Below, piece after piece: positions 27,323-36,123 of a DNA stretch of 64,000 nucleotides (within the stretch, counting starts at the first letter, position 1; every line of letters starts with the position of its first letter). The stretch covers positions 62,001 to 126,000 of the forward strand of contig JBPCKT010000063.1 of NCBI GenBank assembly GCA_051004015.1, read 5' to 3'. The stretch is from SXOA01 sp051004015 (GTDB lineage: Bacteria > Planctomycetota > Planctomycetia > Pirellulales > Pirellulaceae). The notes beneath the pieces are model-generated. The model worked only from the letters and a program-made list of their open reading frames with translations. It did no database searches and was not told where the DNA came from. The translations under genes were made by a program, and so were the position numbers.

Positions 27323-27350
27323 ATTGTACTTGCGAAGAACTTTCGCAAGT
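27323..27350 (-). promoter_or_regulatory. Candidate promoter/operator of the lysine-rich peptide gene
   Basis: A perfect palindrome ACTTGCGAA-GAACT-TTCGCAAGT (27328-27350) directly adjoins, on the minus strand, a TACAAT -10-like hexamer (27328-27323). The palindrome would sit in the promoter spacer, the position of a repressor operator. No strong -35 is visible (TGACTT at an 18-bp spacing is the best). Transcription would start about 78 bases before the ATG. No other gene is recognised in the 27239-27660 stretch, which ends with a palindromic repeat. Confidence 0.4.
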
Positions 27351-27602
27351 CATCTCACTTGCAACTAGCGAGCGAGCTTCCTTAGATCCTGGTCGAGCTG
27401 CACTCACATCACTGCTTGTACTGCTCAATGCCCCAATTGAATCAGGTAGAGGCATGTTTCGTCAAGTGGAAAAATGCAACTCGGGGCAAAGTTTTTTTCG
27501 CGGGCGAGGCGGAGAGAGAATTGTTCGTGGTCCCAGTGAGATTGTGGACGCCCTGAAGCAGATCCCGCCGAGACGTGCTAGGATGGGATGAGTAACCGCA
27601 GT

Positions 27603-27637
27603 ATTCGGTACTTAGTACTCAGTACTAAGTACCGAAT
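27603..27637. repeat. Perfect 35-bp GTAC-rich palindrome
   Basis: Arms ATTCGGTACTTAGTACT (27603-27619) and AGTACTAAGTACCGAAT (27621-27637) are exact inverted copies around a single C. The element ends 23 bp before the ATG of the next gene. A related copy lies at 28677-28710, just before the following gene. Confidence 0.85.
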
Positions 27638-27660
27638 AGATACCTTGTATACGACCCACT

Positions 27661-28626
27661 ATGATGCCACATCTCATCACTCGTCGACCATTTATGGCAT
27701 ACGCTGCCGGACTCGCAGGCTCCCTGGCCCTCGCGCCATCCGCGCCTGCTGCGGACGACCAGGCCATCGGGCTCGGCTTCAGTCTCTATGGCATGAAGAC
27801 GTTGCCACTCGCTAAGTCGCTCAAGACTTGCCGCGAAATTGGCTACGACTGCGTCGAGCTGCCGCTGATGTCCGGCTGGCCCGCGGACCCTGAAAAACTG
27901 GCTTTTTCGGCCAGAAAAGAGCTAAAAGCCGCTCTGGAAAAAAGCGGCCTTCGGCTGTCGGCCCTGATGGAGAACTTGTCGCTCCTCGCGGACGAGAGGA
28001 CGCACGCGGCCAACTTGCAACGGCTCAAGCTGGCTGCCGAGCTTGCGCACGAGCTTGTTCCGGACAAGCCGCCCGTCATCGAAACGGTCCTCGGCGGCAA
28101 GCCGCGGGAGTGGGATTCGGTGAAGGAAAAAATGGCGGAGCGGCTGCGAGACTGGGCGAAGTTTGCGGAGGCGGCGAACATCGTCATCGCCATCAAAGCG
28201 CACGTAGCCGGCGCGCTGCAAACTCCCGCTGATGCGGCGTGGCTCCTGGAAAAAGTCGGCAGCAAATTGGTGCGTCTCGCCTTCGACTACAGCCACTTTC
28301 AACTGCAAAAAGTTTCTTTGGAAAATGCGCTGGACACTTTGTTGCCGCACACGGTTTTCATTCACGTAAAGGACGCAGAAGGAGACGCGGCGAAGTTTCA
28401 GTTCCTGCTGCCGGCGGAAAAGGAGAACCGTTACGCTGAATACTTCAAGCTCCTGGCGAAGAGAAAATATCGCGGCGACGTGGTCGTGGAAGTCAGCGGC
28501 CAGATCCATTCGCGGCCTGGCTACGACCCGGTCGCTGCCGCGAAAAAGTGCTATGAGCCATTGGCGGCGGCGATGCGGGAGGCAGGGGTGAAGCGCGGGT
28601 GCGGGGAGAATGGGGTCAGGGGATGA
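27661..28626 (+). CDS. Exported sugar phosphate isomerase/epimerase-like protein
   Basis: The 321-residue protein has an export signal with a paired arginine (TRRPFMAYAAGLAGSLALAP), compatible with the Tat pathway and cleavage after APAAD. The mature part is a xylose-isomerase-like TIM barrel: LGFSLYGMKTLPLAKSLKTC, GYDCVELPLMSGWP, AIKAHVAGALQTPAD, LAFDYSHFQLQ, HTVFIHVKDAEG, and GDVVVEVSGQIHSRPGYDP. Metal-binding residues would be the Glu, Asp and His in these strand ends. Planctomycetes carry many exported members that act on unknown sugars. An in-frame ATG one codon later (MPHLITRR) is also possible. It precedes the large cytochrome/ThuA gene. Confidence 0.85.
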   Translation: MMPHLITRRPFMAYAAGLAGSLALAPSAPAADDQAIGLGFSLYGMKTLPLAKSLKTCREIGYDCVELPLMSGWPADPEKLAFSARKELKAALEKSGLRLSALMENLSLLADERTHAANLQRLKLAAELAHELVPDKPPVIETVLGGKPREWDSVKEKMAERLRDWAKFAEAANIVIAIKAHVAGALQTPADAAWLLEKVGSKLVRLAFDYSHFQLQKVSLENALDTLLPHTVFIHVKDAEGDAAKFQFLLPAEKENRYAEYFKLLAKRKYRGDVVVEVSGQIHSRPGYDPVAAAKKCYEPLAAAMREAGVKRGCGENGVRG

Positions 28627-28676
28627 GGAGTGGAGAGCGTGGGTGGGTTAGAATGGGACGGGTAAAAATGCTTCTC

Positions 28677-28710
28677 AGTACTCGGTACTTAGTACTCAGT
28701 ACTGGGTACT
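28677..28710. repeat. Second GTAC-rich palindromic repeat
   Basis: AGTACTCGGTACTTAGTACT followed by CAGTACTGGGTACT shares a 19-base core (GGTACTTAGTACTCAGTAC) with the element at 27603. It lies about 20 bp before the ATG of the next gene. Confidence 0.75.
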
Positions 28711-28730
28711 CCTAGTCGCCGAGGCTCCTC

Positions 28731-31700
28731 ATGGACCGTTTCGTCATCCTTGCTTCGGCAGCGCTGCTTGGCATCGCGGCTTCTCTTCCAGCAGCCGAGC
28801 TTCCGGTCAAAGAGGGCTTGGAATTTTGGTTGGATGCAGCGAAGGTTTCCGATAAACCTCTAACGAGCCCGGACAGATCCCTCGCAACCTGGATAGACCA
28901 AAGCGGCCACAAGCGGCATCTCCTGCAGGAAAAGTCTGTTTCCCAGCCCAAGGTGGTCGCAACGCTAACACCAGGCGGCAAGAATCCCATCGTCCGTTTC
29001 GACGGCCAGGATGACAGCCTGTTGCTGGCCGGGCTGGGCAACTCCTACAAGGACATCACGCTCTTCCTCGTCGCCGCTCCCCGGACCAATGCCGGCGGCT
29101 TTCGCGGGCTCCTCGCGTTCAATAAGAAGGGGGTTAACGACTACACCAGTGGCCTGACGGTCGACATGTCGTGGGCCCCGTCACTGAAATTCAACGTCCT
29201 CAATCTGGAAGGGGCCGGCTTTGGCGGAGCGGCCGACGTGATGGGGGATGAGCATCCCCTGACGACGTTCCATGTCCTTTCCGCCACGCTCACGCCTGGC
29301 AAAACCGGCGTGAAGCTCTACGTCGACGGCAAACCCAGCGGCAGCCGGGATAGAACCGCCGGGGAACTGTGGGCCGATGAGCTGCGCCTGGGCGTGCGGC
29401 ATTACAGTAACACGGCCCAGCCGACGTTCGATCAGGGGTATTTCGACGGCGACATCGCCGAAGTGCTGCTCTATAACCGCGTGCTTGCCGACGACGAGCG
29501 AAAGCTCGTGGAGAAATACCTGTCGGACAAGCACCGTCCGCTCCTTGACCTTCCGCCTGCCGCCGCCAATGACGGGCTGCCGCTCGTTTCCGTGAAGGAC
29601 CCGCCGGCCGTGCAGGTCCATGTGCCCGGGTTCACAGTCCATGAACTGCCACTCGATCTGACGAACATCAACAATCTCGCCTATCGCCACGACGGTAAGC
29701 TCGTGGCTCTCGCCTACAACGGCAACATCTATCTGCTTAGCGACACGAACAAGGACGGCCTCGAGGACGAAGCCAGGCTCATCTTCGACAATGCCCAAGG
29801 GAGTCTCCGCGGGCCGATTGGCATGGCCCTCACCCCTTCCGAGTACATGCACGGTGCAGGGCTGTTCGTGGCGGCTAAGGGAAAGCTTGCGCTGCTCACG
29901 GACACCGATGGCGATAACGTGCTCGACAAGGAACAAGTCGTCGCTACCGGGTGGAAGGAGCTGCCGCATGGCGTGGACACGTTGGGCGTAGCCATCGCCA
30001 GGGATGGCAGCGTGTTTTTTGGAATCGGATGTGCCGATTACACCAATGGGTATCTGCTCGACAAGGATGGCAAGTCGCAATTCGATTTGCAGAGCCAGCG
30101 CGGCACCATCCAGCGGCTCAGCCCCGACCTCAAGGAGCGAGAAACCTGTTGTACGGGCATCCGTTACTCCGTCGATATGGAGTTCAACGCCGCGGGGGAC
30201 CTGTTTTGCACCGACCAGGAGGGAGCCACCTGGCTGGCCAACGGCAATCCGTTCGACGAGCTGCTGCATATCCAGAAGGACCGCCATTTCGGCTTTCCGC
30301 CGAGGCACCCGCGGCACTTGCCGAGCGTCATCGACGAGCCGAGCACGTTTGACTACGCGCCGCAACATCAATCGACGTGCGGGCTCTGCTTCAACAACCC
30401 GGTCAACGGCGGCCCGATTTTTGGGCCGACATGGTGGCAACGGGACGCCTTCGTCGCCGGCTATTCCCGCGGCAAGCTGTACCGCACGAAGCTGGCGAAA
30501 ATGGCGGCGGGTTACGTGGCCGAGAGCCAGCTCTTCGCCACGCTCAACATGCTCACGGCTGACTGCTGCTTGAGTCCGCGCGGCGAGCTGGTCGTGGCTT
30601 GCCATAGCGGTGGTCCCGACTGGGGTAGCGGGCCGAGCGGCAAAGGGAAGCTCTACAAAATCACCTACGCCGACGAGCATGCGCCCCAGCCGGTGCGGAC
30701 GTGGTGCGAATCGCCGTTTGAAGTCCGCGTGGCCTTTGACCGGCCTATTCCGCCGGAGCAGATTCCGGGCGATCTGGCCGAGCGAACTTCCATCGAATAC
30801 GGCCAATACGTTGCGGCGGCGGACCGGTTTGAGTCTTTCCGCCCCGGCTACGCGGTGGTGGTGCAGCAAATGATGGCCCCGCGCCATGAGCTGAAAATCC
30901 GCGGCATCGCGCTCTCCAGCGACCGGCGAACGCTCATCCTTGCGACCGACCGGCACAGCAAAGATGCCAGCTATGCCCTGACGCTGCCGGCGTTCTCTTC
31001 GCTCAGTTCACCCGAGAACAGCGGCATCAAACAGCACGCGCAAATCGACCTGGCCTATCGTCCGTCGGGTGTGACGGCCGATTGGATGGGTGAGGGAGGG
31101 AGTGAAGCGGAGACCATGCTCTTGCCGACAGCGGACCTGGCAGCGGCCGCGACTTTCATGAAGGGCAATGCCCAGTGGGATGCTTTTTCTGCCAGGTTGA
31201 GATTCCCCGGAACGCTCCGCCTGGGACTCACGCTCGACCTCTCCAATTTGCTGCATCCAGCGGTCCAGCCGGGAGCCTTGCTGGACCATCAGTGGCCGGA
31301 GGAGAACGTGACGCTTCGCTTCACGTCGTCGCTTCCGTTTGCCGTACAGGGTGTGGGAGGAACAAGAGAGTCGGCAACACGCACCGCTGACGGCAATTTC
31401 GAGCTATTGTCGACCATTCCTGGCGGCGTCAATGCGCGGCCCAGCTACGTTGTCGAAGCGGAAACGTCCATTGGCGCGCCGAACTTTGCCATCTCGTATT
31501 CAACCGCGGGCGACCCTCGCCCACGGCCCCTTTCGCCACAGCGGTTTGTCGCCCCCTGGCTCGACCGAGATTCGTTAGCCAAGCCGACGCAGCCGCTGAT
31601 TCCGTCGGAGCTGTCTGGCGGCGACTGGCTGCGGGGGCGCGAAGTTTTTTACGCCGAGCAATCGCAGTGTGCCAAATGCCATGCCATCGACGGCAAGGGA

Positions 31701-32834
31701 GCCACTATTGGGCCGAATCTCTCGAACCTGCGGCATCGGGACTATCACAGCGTGCTGCGAGACATCAGCCAGCCGAGCTACGCCCTCAATCCGGACTTTT
31801 TGACCTATAACGTGTTGCTGGAAGACGGCCGCGCCGTGAGCGGGGTGGTCCTGACGGAAGGCGAAAAGCTACGCATTGGCGACGCGAAGGGAATGGAGCT
31901 CGTCGTGACCAAAGACGAAATCTCGGCGATGAAGCCGGGGAGCATCTCGACCATGCCGGAAGGGTTGCTCAAGACGTTGCCCCCCGACAAGCTCCGCGAT
32001 TTGCTAACGTTCCTGCTCCTCGCTCCGCCGGAGGAGCTGCGGCCGGCGGCGATTACCCGCCCCGGCGCTCCGCCGCCGCGGAAGCGGAAGGAGGTGGAAG
32101 CGGTGCTCAAGGATTCCGAGAAGCTCGACGCGGAGAAGCTCAAACCGCTCTCGATCGTCCTCGTCGCTGGCCCGAAGGACCACGGCGAGAACGAGCACGA
32201 CTATCCCGACTGGCAGAAGCGCTGGGGCAAACTTCTGCCGCTCGCACCGAAGACTTCGATTTCAATAGCCGATGTGTGGCCGAGCGCGGAGCAGTTGAAG
32301 ACCGCGGACGTGCTGGTCTTCTACTCTGCCAATCCCGCCTGGTCGCCGGAGAAGGCCAAGGAAATCGATGCTTTCCAGGCCCGTGGCGGCGGGATGGTCT
32401 TCCTGCACTTTGCCGTTAACGGCCAGCGAGCACCGGACCAGCTAGCGGAACGGATTGGGCTGGCGTGGGAAAACGGCAAGTCAAAATTTCGCCACGGAGC
32501 TCTCGACCTCAAATTCGCAGCCGATTCGAAGCACCCGATACTTCGCAACTTTGAAAAGGCCCACTTCGAGGACGAAAGCTACTGGGACCTGCTCGGCGAC
32601 CCAAAAAAGATCACGCTCCTGGCCAGTGGCGATGAAGATGGCCAGCCCCGCCCGCTGCTGTGGGCTTATGAGCACGGCAAGGGGCGGGTGTTCTGCTCCA
32701 TCCTCGGCCATTACAGTTGGACGTTCGACGACCCCCTCTTCCGCACCCTCGTCCTCCGCGGCATCGCCTGGTCGGCACGCGAAAACGTGGATCGATTCAA
32801 CGACATCATCCAGCTTGGAGCGAGGGTAGAGTAA
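28731..32834 (+). CDS. Secreted multidomain protein: LamG + PVC-type dehydrogenase propeller + cytochrome c + ThuA
   Basis: This 1367-residue protein starts with a signal peptide (FVILASAALLGIAASLPAAE). Residues ~28-260 form a LamG/concanavalin-like domain (GLEFWLDAAKVSD, GDIAEVLLYNRVLADDERK). Residues ~290-660 match the planctomycete membrane-bound dehydrogenase propeller (VPGFTVHELPLDLTNINNLA, HGVDTLGVAIARDGSVFFGI, GPTWWQRDAFVAGYSRGKLY). A linker region leads to a heme-binding domain with CAKCH near residue 979 and a distal Met-containing segment. Residues ~1137-1350 form a ThuA/glutamine-amidotransferase-like domain (LSIVLVAGPKDHGENEHDYP, GGGMVFLHFAVNG, GKGRVFCSILGHY). It probably binds and oxidises extracellular carbohydrate, passing electrons through the heme. 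The ThuA fusion is uncommon to my knowledge. Confidence 0.9.
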   Translation: MDRFVILASAALLGIAASLPAAELPVKEGLEFWLDAAKVSDKPLTSPDRSLATWIDQSGHKRHLLQEKSVSQPKVVATLTPGGKNPIVRFDGQDDSLLLAGLGNSYKDITLFLVAAPRTNAGGFRGLLAFNKKGVNDYTSGLTVDMSWAPSLKFNVLNLEGAGFGGAADVMGDEHPLTTFHVLSATLTPGKTGVKLYVDGKPSGSRDRTAGELWADELRLGVRHYSNTAQPTFDQGYFDGDIAEVLLYNRVLADDERKLVEKYLSDKHRPLLDLPPAAANDGLPLVSVKDPPAVQVHVPGFTVHELPLDLTNINNLAYRHDGKLVALAYNGNIYLLSDTNKDGLEDEARLIFDNAQGSLRGPIGMALTPSEYMHGAGLFVAAKGKLALLTDTDGDNVLDKEQVVATGWKELPHGVDTLGVAIARDGSVFFGIGCADYTNGYLLDKDGKSQFDLQSQRGTIQRLSPDLKERETCCTGIRYSVDMEFNAAGDLFCTDQEGATWLANGNPFDELLHIQKDRHFGFPPRHPRHLPSVIDEPSTFDYAPQHQSTCGLCFNNPVNGGPIFGPTWWQRDAFVAGYSRGKLYRTKLAKMAAGYVAESQLFATLNMLTADCCLSPRGELVVACHSGGPDWGSGPSGKGKLYKITYADEHAPQPVRTWCESPFEVRVAFDRPIPPEQIPGDLAERTSIEYGQYVAAADRFESFRPGYAVVVQQMMAPRHELKIRGIALSSDRRTLILATDRHSKDASYALTLPAFSSLSSPENSGIKQHAQIDLAYRPSGVTADWMGEGGSEAETMLLPTADLAAAATFMKGNAQWDAFSARLRFPGTLRLGLTLDLSNLLHPAVQPGALLDHQWPEENVTLRFTSSLPFAVQGVGGTRESATRTADGNFELLSTIPGGVNARPSYVVEAETSIGAPNFAISYSTAGDPRPRPLSPQRFVAPWLDRDSLAKPTQPLIPSELSGGDWLRGREVFYAEQSQCAKCHAIDGKGATIGPNLSNLRHRDYHSVLRDISQPSYALNPDFLTYNVLLEDGRAVSGVVLTEGEKLRIGDAKGMELVVTKDEISAMKPGSISTMPEGLLKTLPPDKLRDLLTFLLLAPPEELRPAAITRPGAPPPRKRKEVEAVLKDSEKLDAEKLKPLSIVLVAGPKDHGENEHDYPDWQKRWGKLLPLAPKTSISIADVWPSAEQLKTADVLVFYSANPAWSPEKAKEIDAFQARGGGMVFLHFAVNGQRAPDQLAERIGLAWENGKSKFRHGALDLKFAADSKHPILRNFEKAHFEDESYWDLLGDPKKITLLASGDEDGQPRPLLWAYEHGKGRVFCSILGHYSWTFDDPLFRTLVLRGIAWSARENVDRFNDIIQLGARVE

Positions 32835-32878
32835 GCACCTCCGACCACTCACCACTCACTAACTCACCACTCACTCCC

Positions 32879-33445
32879 ATGCCAAAAATCCTCATGCCCC
32901 TCGGTGACGCTACTGAGGCGCTCGATACATTTTATCCCTTCTTCCGCTTGCAGGAGGAAGGCTACGAGGTGGTCGTCGCCGGCCCCGAGGCCCGGCTGTA
33001 CCACACGGTGCTCCACGAGATTCCCCCGGATAGCAGCATTCCGTGGGACATTACCCAGGAGCGGCCAGGCTATTTCATCCGCGCCACGGCCACTTTCCGC
33101 GACTTGAAGGCGGCTGACTTTGCGGGGATGTTCATTTCCGGCGGCAGGGCTCCGGAATACCTACGCTACGACCAGGACCTGCTCCGCATCACCCGCGAAA
33201 TGGCAGCGGCCGGCAAACCGATCGCCAGCGTCTGCCACGGAGTGGAAATCTTGACCGCAGCCGACATTATCCGCGGCAAGAAGGTGACCACCGTCGCCAA
33301 ATGCAAGCTGGATGTGGAGCAAGGGGGCGGAACCTACGTCAACCAGGAAGTCGTCATCGACGGCCGCCTCATCTCCTCCCGCACCTGGCATGACAATGCG
33401 CCCCTTATGCGGGAATTCCTTCGGCTGCTGAAGAGCGGGGATTAG
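32879..33445 (+). CDS. DJ-1/PfpI-family protein (class I glutamine amidotransferase-like)
   Basis: From ATG 32879 the 188-residue product is a complete PfpI/DJ-1 fold: KILMPLGDATEALDTFYPFF, EGYEVVVAGPEA, FAGMFISGGRAPEYLRYDQD, and the nucleophile elbow SVCHGVE with Cys119 followed by His120. C-terminal strands YVNQEVVIDGRLISSRTWHD complete the fold. Family members are glyoxalases, deglycases or chaperones; many planctomycete genes keep this DJ-1-type core without further clue. The upstream in-frame extension into the preceding gene is not used. The 44-bp gap contains simple-sequence-like text (ACCACTCACCACTCACTAAC). Confidence 0.9.
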   Translation: MPKILMPLGDATEALDTFYPFFRLQEEGYEVVVAGPEARLYHTVLHEIPPDSSIPWDITQERPGYFIRATATFRDLKAADFAGMFISGGRAPEYLRYDQDLLRITREMAAAGKPIASVCHGVEILTAADIIRGKKVTTVAKCKLDVEQGGGTYVNQEVVIDGRLISSRTWHDNAPLMREFLRLLKSGD

Positions 33446-33484
33446 GGCTGGGGTCTTATCCCCGCTTGGATTATTCTAGGAGCA

Positions 33485-34462
33485 ATGCTCCTCTCCGCCG
33501 TCATTCCAGTCTTTAACGAAGAGGAGAGCCTCCCCGCGCTCCATGCGGAATTGGTTGAAGTCGCCGTTGCCGGCGGTTACGACCTGGAAATCATCTTCAT
33601 CGACGACGGCAGCAAGGACGGCTCCTGGCAGGCCATCGAGCGGCTGGCCAAGGATGACTCGCGCGTGAAGGGGATTCGCTTCCGGCGGAATTTTGGCAAG
33701 GCGGCGGCGCTCTCGGCCGGTTTCGAGGAGGCCCGCGGCGAATTCGTGTTCACGCTCGACGCCGATTTGCAGGACGACCCGCAGGAGATCCCCCGCTTCC
33801 TCGAAGCGATGAACCAAAACGGCCTCGACGTTGTCAGCGGCTGGAAAAAGGTGCGGCTGGACCCCTGGCACAAGGTCGGCCCCTCGCGCGTCTTCAACTG
33901 GCTGGTCGGCGTCCTCACCGGCGTCCGCCTGCACGACCACAACTGCGGCTTCAAATGCTATCGCCGCGAAGTGCTCGGCGAAGTCCGCATCTACGGCGAC
34001 CTGCACCGCTTCGTCCCCGTCCTCGCCGCCGCCCGCGGCTGGCAAGTCGGCGAAATCGTGGTCAACCACCGCCCCCGCAAATTCGGCCGCAGCAAATACG
34101 GCGTTGGCCGCATCATTCGCGGATTTCTCGACCTGCTGACCGTCTATTTCCTCACCGGCTTCAACCAGCGTCCGCAGCATTTGCTCGGCACGCTCGGCAT
34201 CGCGTCGTTCACGCTCGGCCTCATCGGCCTCATTTACCTGGCCGGATACTGGGTCGTCGACAAACTGATTATGGACCTGGGGACCGACCTGCATGACCGG
34301 CCGATCCTCATGTATGCACTCGCAGCCTTGCTCCTCGGAGCCCAATTCATCTCGATGGGCTTCCTCGCGGAGCTGCTCACGTCGTATCTCGGCCGCGACG
34401 TGAAGACTTACTCCGTGAAGGCCCGCGTGGGCGAGACTCCGGCAGGGAAGGATGCCCCATGA
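33485..34462 (+). CDS. GT2 family glycosyltransferase with two C-terminal membrane helices
   Basis: A 325-residue polyprenyl-phosphate-type glycosyltransferase (DPM1/GtrB group). Residues 1-220 form the GT-A domain: LSAVIPVFNEEESLPALHAE, IIFIDDGSKDGS, and the metal-binding DADLQDD near 96-102, then HNCGFKCYRREVLGEVRIYG and the basic loop RPRKFGRSKYG. Two helices (about 235-258 and 277-300) anchor it. It would transfer a sugar from a nucleotide donor to a polyprenyl phosphate at the cytoplasmic face. It overlaps the following membrane-protein gene by ATGA (34459-34462), so the two are probably a functional pair, donor synthesis followed by membrane-side transfer. Confidence 0.94.
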   Translation: MLLSAVIPVFNEEESLPALHAELVEVAVAGGYDLEIIFIDDGSKDGSWQAIERLAKDDSRVKGIRFRRNFGKAAALSAGFEEARGEFVFTLDADLQDDPQEIPRFLEAMNQNGLDVVSGWKKVRLDPWHKVGPSRVFNWLVGVLTGVRLHDHNCGFKCYRREVLGEVRIYGDLHRFVPVLAAARGWQVGEIVVNHRPRKFGRSKYGVGRIIRGFLDLLTVYFLTGFNQRPQHLLGTLGIASFTLGLIGLIYLAGYWVVDKLIMDLGTDLHDRPILMYALAALLLGAQFISMGFLAELLTSYLGRDVKTYSVKARVGETPAGKDAP

Positions 34463-36123
34463 AGGAGCCTTCCGAGACAGCGCCCTCGGCTTCGCTCCGC
34501 TGGGCCGTTTACGCGCTGCTCATCGCGATCGCCGCGGGAAGCATGACCGGCCGCGTGCTCCGCGTAACCAACGGCAGCAATAAGAACCCTTCTCCGTTTC
34601 TCAGCGCCAACGACCGCAGCCGCTGGTGTACCATCCGGGCGCTGGTGGACCACGGCACCTACGCCATCGACGACATCATCTTCGACGCCGAAGGGAACCG
34701 CGTTCCCAACTGGCACACGATTGACCTGGTGAGGCACCGCTCCGCGGACGGCAAGGAGCATTACTACTCCAGCAAGCCAACCTTGTTGCCGACGCTGTTG
34801 GCCGGCGAATACTGGCTGATCAAGAACCTGACCGGTGCGACGCTGGAAACGCGGCTGTTCTACGTTGCCCGTACGATGTTGCTGCTCACCAACGTCCTGC
34901 CGCTGGTTTTGGGACTGCTCTTGCTGGCCCGGATGGTAGACAAGTATGGCAGCACCGATGCCGGCCGAGTTTTTGTCATGGCCGCCGCCTGCAGCGGCAC
35001 GTTTCTCACCACCTTTGCCATCACACTCAACAACCATCTCATCGGGGCCGTGGGGGTCATTGCCACGCTCGCTGCCGCGTTACCCATCTGGATGGAGGGC
35101 CGCAAGGAATGGCGCTACTTCATCCTGGCGGGATTCGCCGCCGCATTCACCGCGGCCAATGAACTTCCAGCGCTGGCGTTCTTCGCCGCAATTGCGTTGG
35201 GCCTGTCGCTGCGCTCCTGGCAGCGGACGCTGATTGGTTTCGCCCCTCCCGCGCTGCTCGTTGCCGCAGCGGCTGTCGGCACGAACTACCTGGCGCATGG
35301 GGACTGGAAGACGCCTTATGCTCATCGGGGGGATGGGCCGGTCGTGGCGACCTTCCCCATTGCCATGCAGAAGTTTCCGGATCTGAAAGGCCGAATTCTC
35401 TGGCCCGATGCCCTCTCGAGCCTGGAGTCTCAAGGCATCCAGCTCTCGCCACAGACAACTGTCGTGGAGACTCACGAAACGGAACGCTGGGTCATCTTCG
35501 ACCCTGAAACGCAAACCCGTTATGCCGTCAGGTACCCGGATTTCGGCAAACGACGCTGGAACTTGTCGCAGCCCGAGCCAATCAGCCTCTCGCCTCACTT
35601 CGAACTTCACGCCTGGGACAACTGGTACGAGTTCGACGGCAGCTACTGGTCCTCGGGAGAGCTCAGCAGCGTGGACAACGGTGAGCCGAGCCAGCTCGAC
35701 TATGCGTTCCATTGTCTGCTCGGACATCACGGAGTCTTTTCCCTCACCCCCATCTGGCTCTTCAGCGTCTGGGGCACATTCCTCTGGCTCCGTTCTCCCA
35801 ACCGCTCGCTTGCCGGCCTCGTCCTGATGATCGCCGGCCTGACGGTTATCGTCTTGCTGTTCTACTTCACCCGGCCGCAAATCGACCGCAACTACAGCGG
35901 CTTCTCTACCTGCCTCCGTTGGTTATTGTGGCTGGTGCCGCTGTGGTTGCTCATAATGCTCCCTGCCGCCGACAGGCTTGCCGTTTCGCGCCTCGGACGG
36001 GGAGCCGCCGTCGTCCTGCTCGCCGTCAGCGCCCTCTCCGCCAGTTACGGCAGCATGAATCCGTGGACGCACCCGTGGATCTTTGACTATTGGACGTACC
36101 TGCAATGGATTGATTACGGCTAA
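34459..36123 (+). CDS. Polytopic membrane protein, possible glycosyltransferase
   Basis: The 554-residue protein has about ten membrane helices (first at 15-35, then 130-155, 165-190, 200-225, 228-250, 255-275, and a group at 410-540) and a ~140-residue extracytoplasmic domain between helices in the middle (IAMQKFPDLKGRILWPD ... HAWDNWYEFDGSYW). The first loop has NDRSRWCTIRALVDHGTYAI and YYSSKPTLLPTLLAGEYWLI, a pattern seen in GT-C-like planctomycete membrane proteins. Coupling by ATGA overlap to the GT2 gene supports a role in transferring lipid-linked sugar outside. No catalytic residue can be assigned with confidence. Confidence 0.7.
   Translation: MKEPSETAPSASLRWAVYALLIAIAAGSMTGRVLRVTNGSNKNPSPFLSANDRSRWCTIRALVDHGTYAIDDIIFDAEGNRVPNWHTIDLVRHRSADGKEHYYSSKPTLLPTLLAGEYWLIKNLTGATLETRLFYVARTMLLLTNVLPLVLGLLLLARMVDKYGSTDAGRVFVMAAACSGTFLTTFAITLNNHLIGAVGVIATLAAALPIWMEGRKEWRYFILAGFAAAFTAANELPALAFFAAIALGLSLRSWQRTLIGFAPPALLVAAAAVGTNYLAHGDWKTPYAHRGDGPVVATFPIAMQKFPDLKGRILWPDALSSLESQGIQLSPQTTVVETHETERWVIFDPETQTRYAVRYPDFGKRRWNLSQPEPISLSPHFELHAWDNWYEFDGSYWSSGELSSVDNGEPSQLDYAFHCLLGHHGVFSLTPIWLFSVWGTFLWLRSPNRSLAGLVLMIAGLTVIVLLFYFTRPQIDRNYSGFSTCLRWLLWLVPLWLLIMLPAADRLAVSRLGRGAAVVLLAVSALSASYGSMNPWTHPWIFDYWTYLQWIDYG

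Noticed and set aside
27256..27591. A 111-codon plus-strand frame after the lysine-rich peptide gene
   Set aside because: No ribosome-binding site, no recognisable composition, and it overlaps the candidate promoter and palindrome of the peptide gene.
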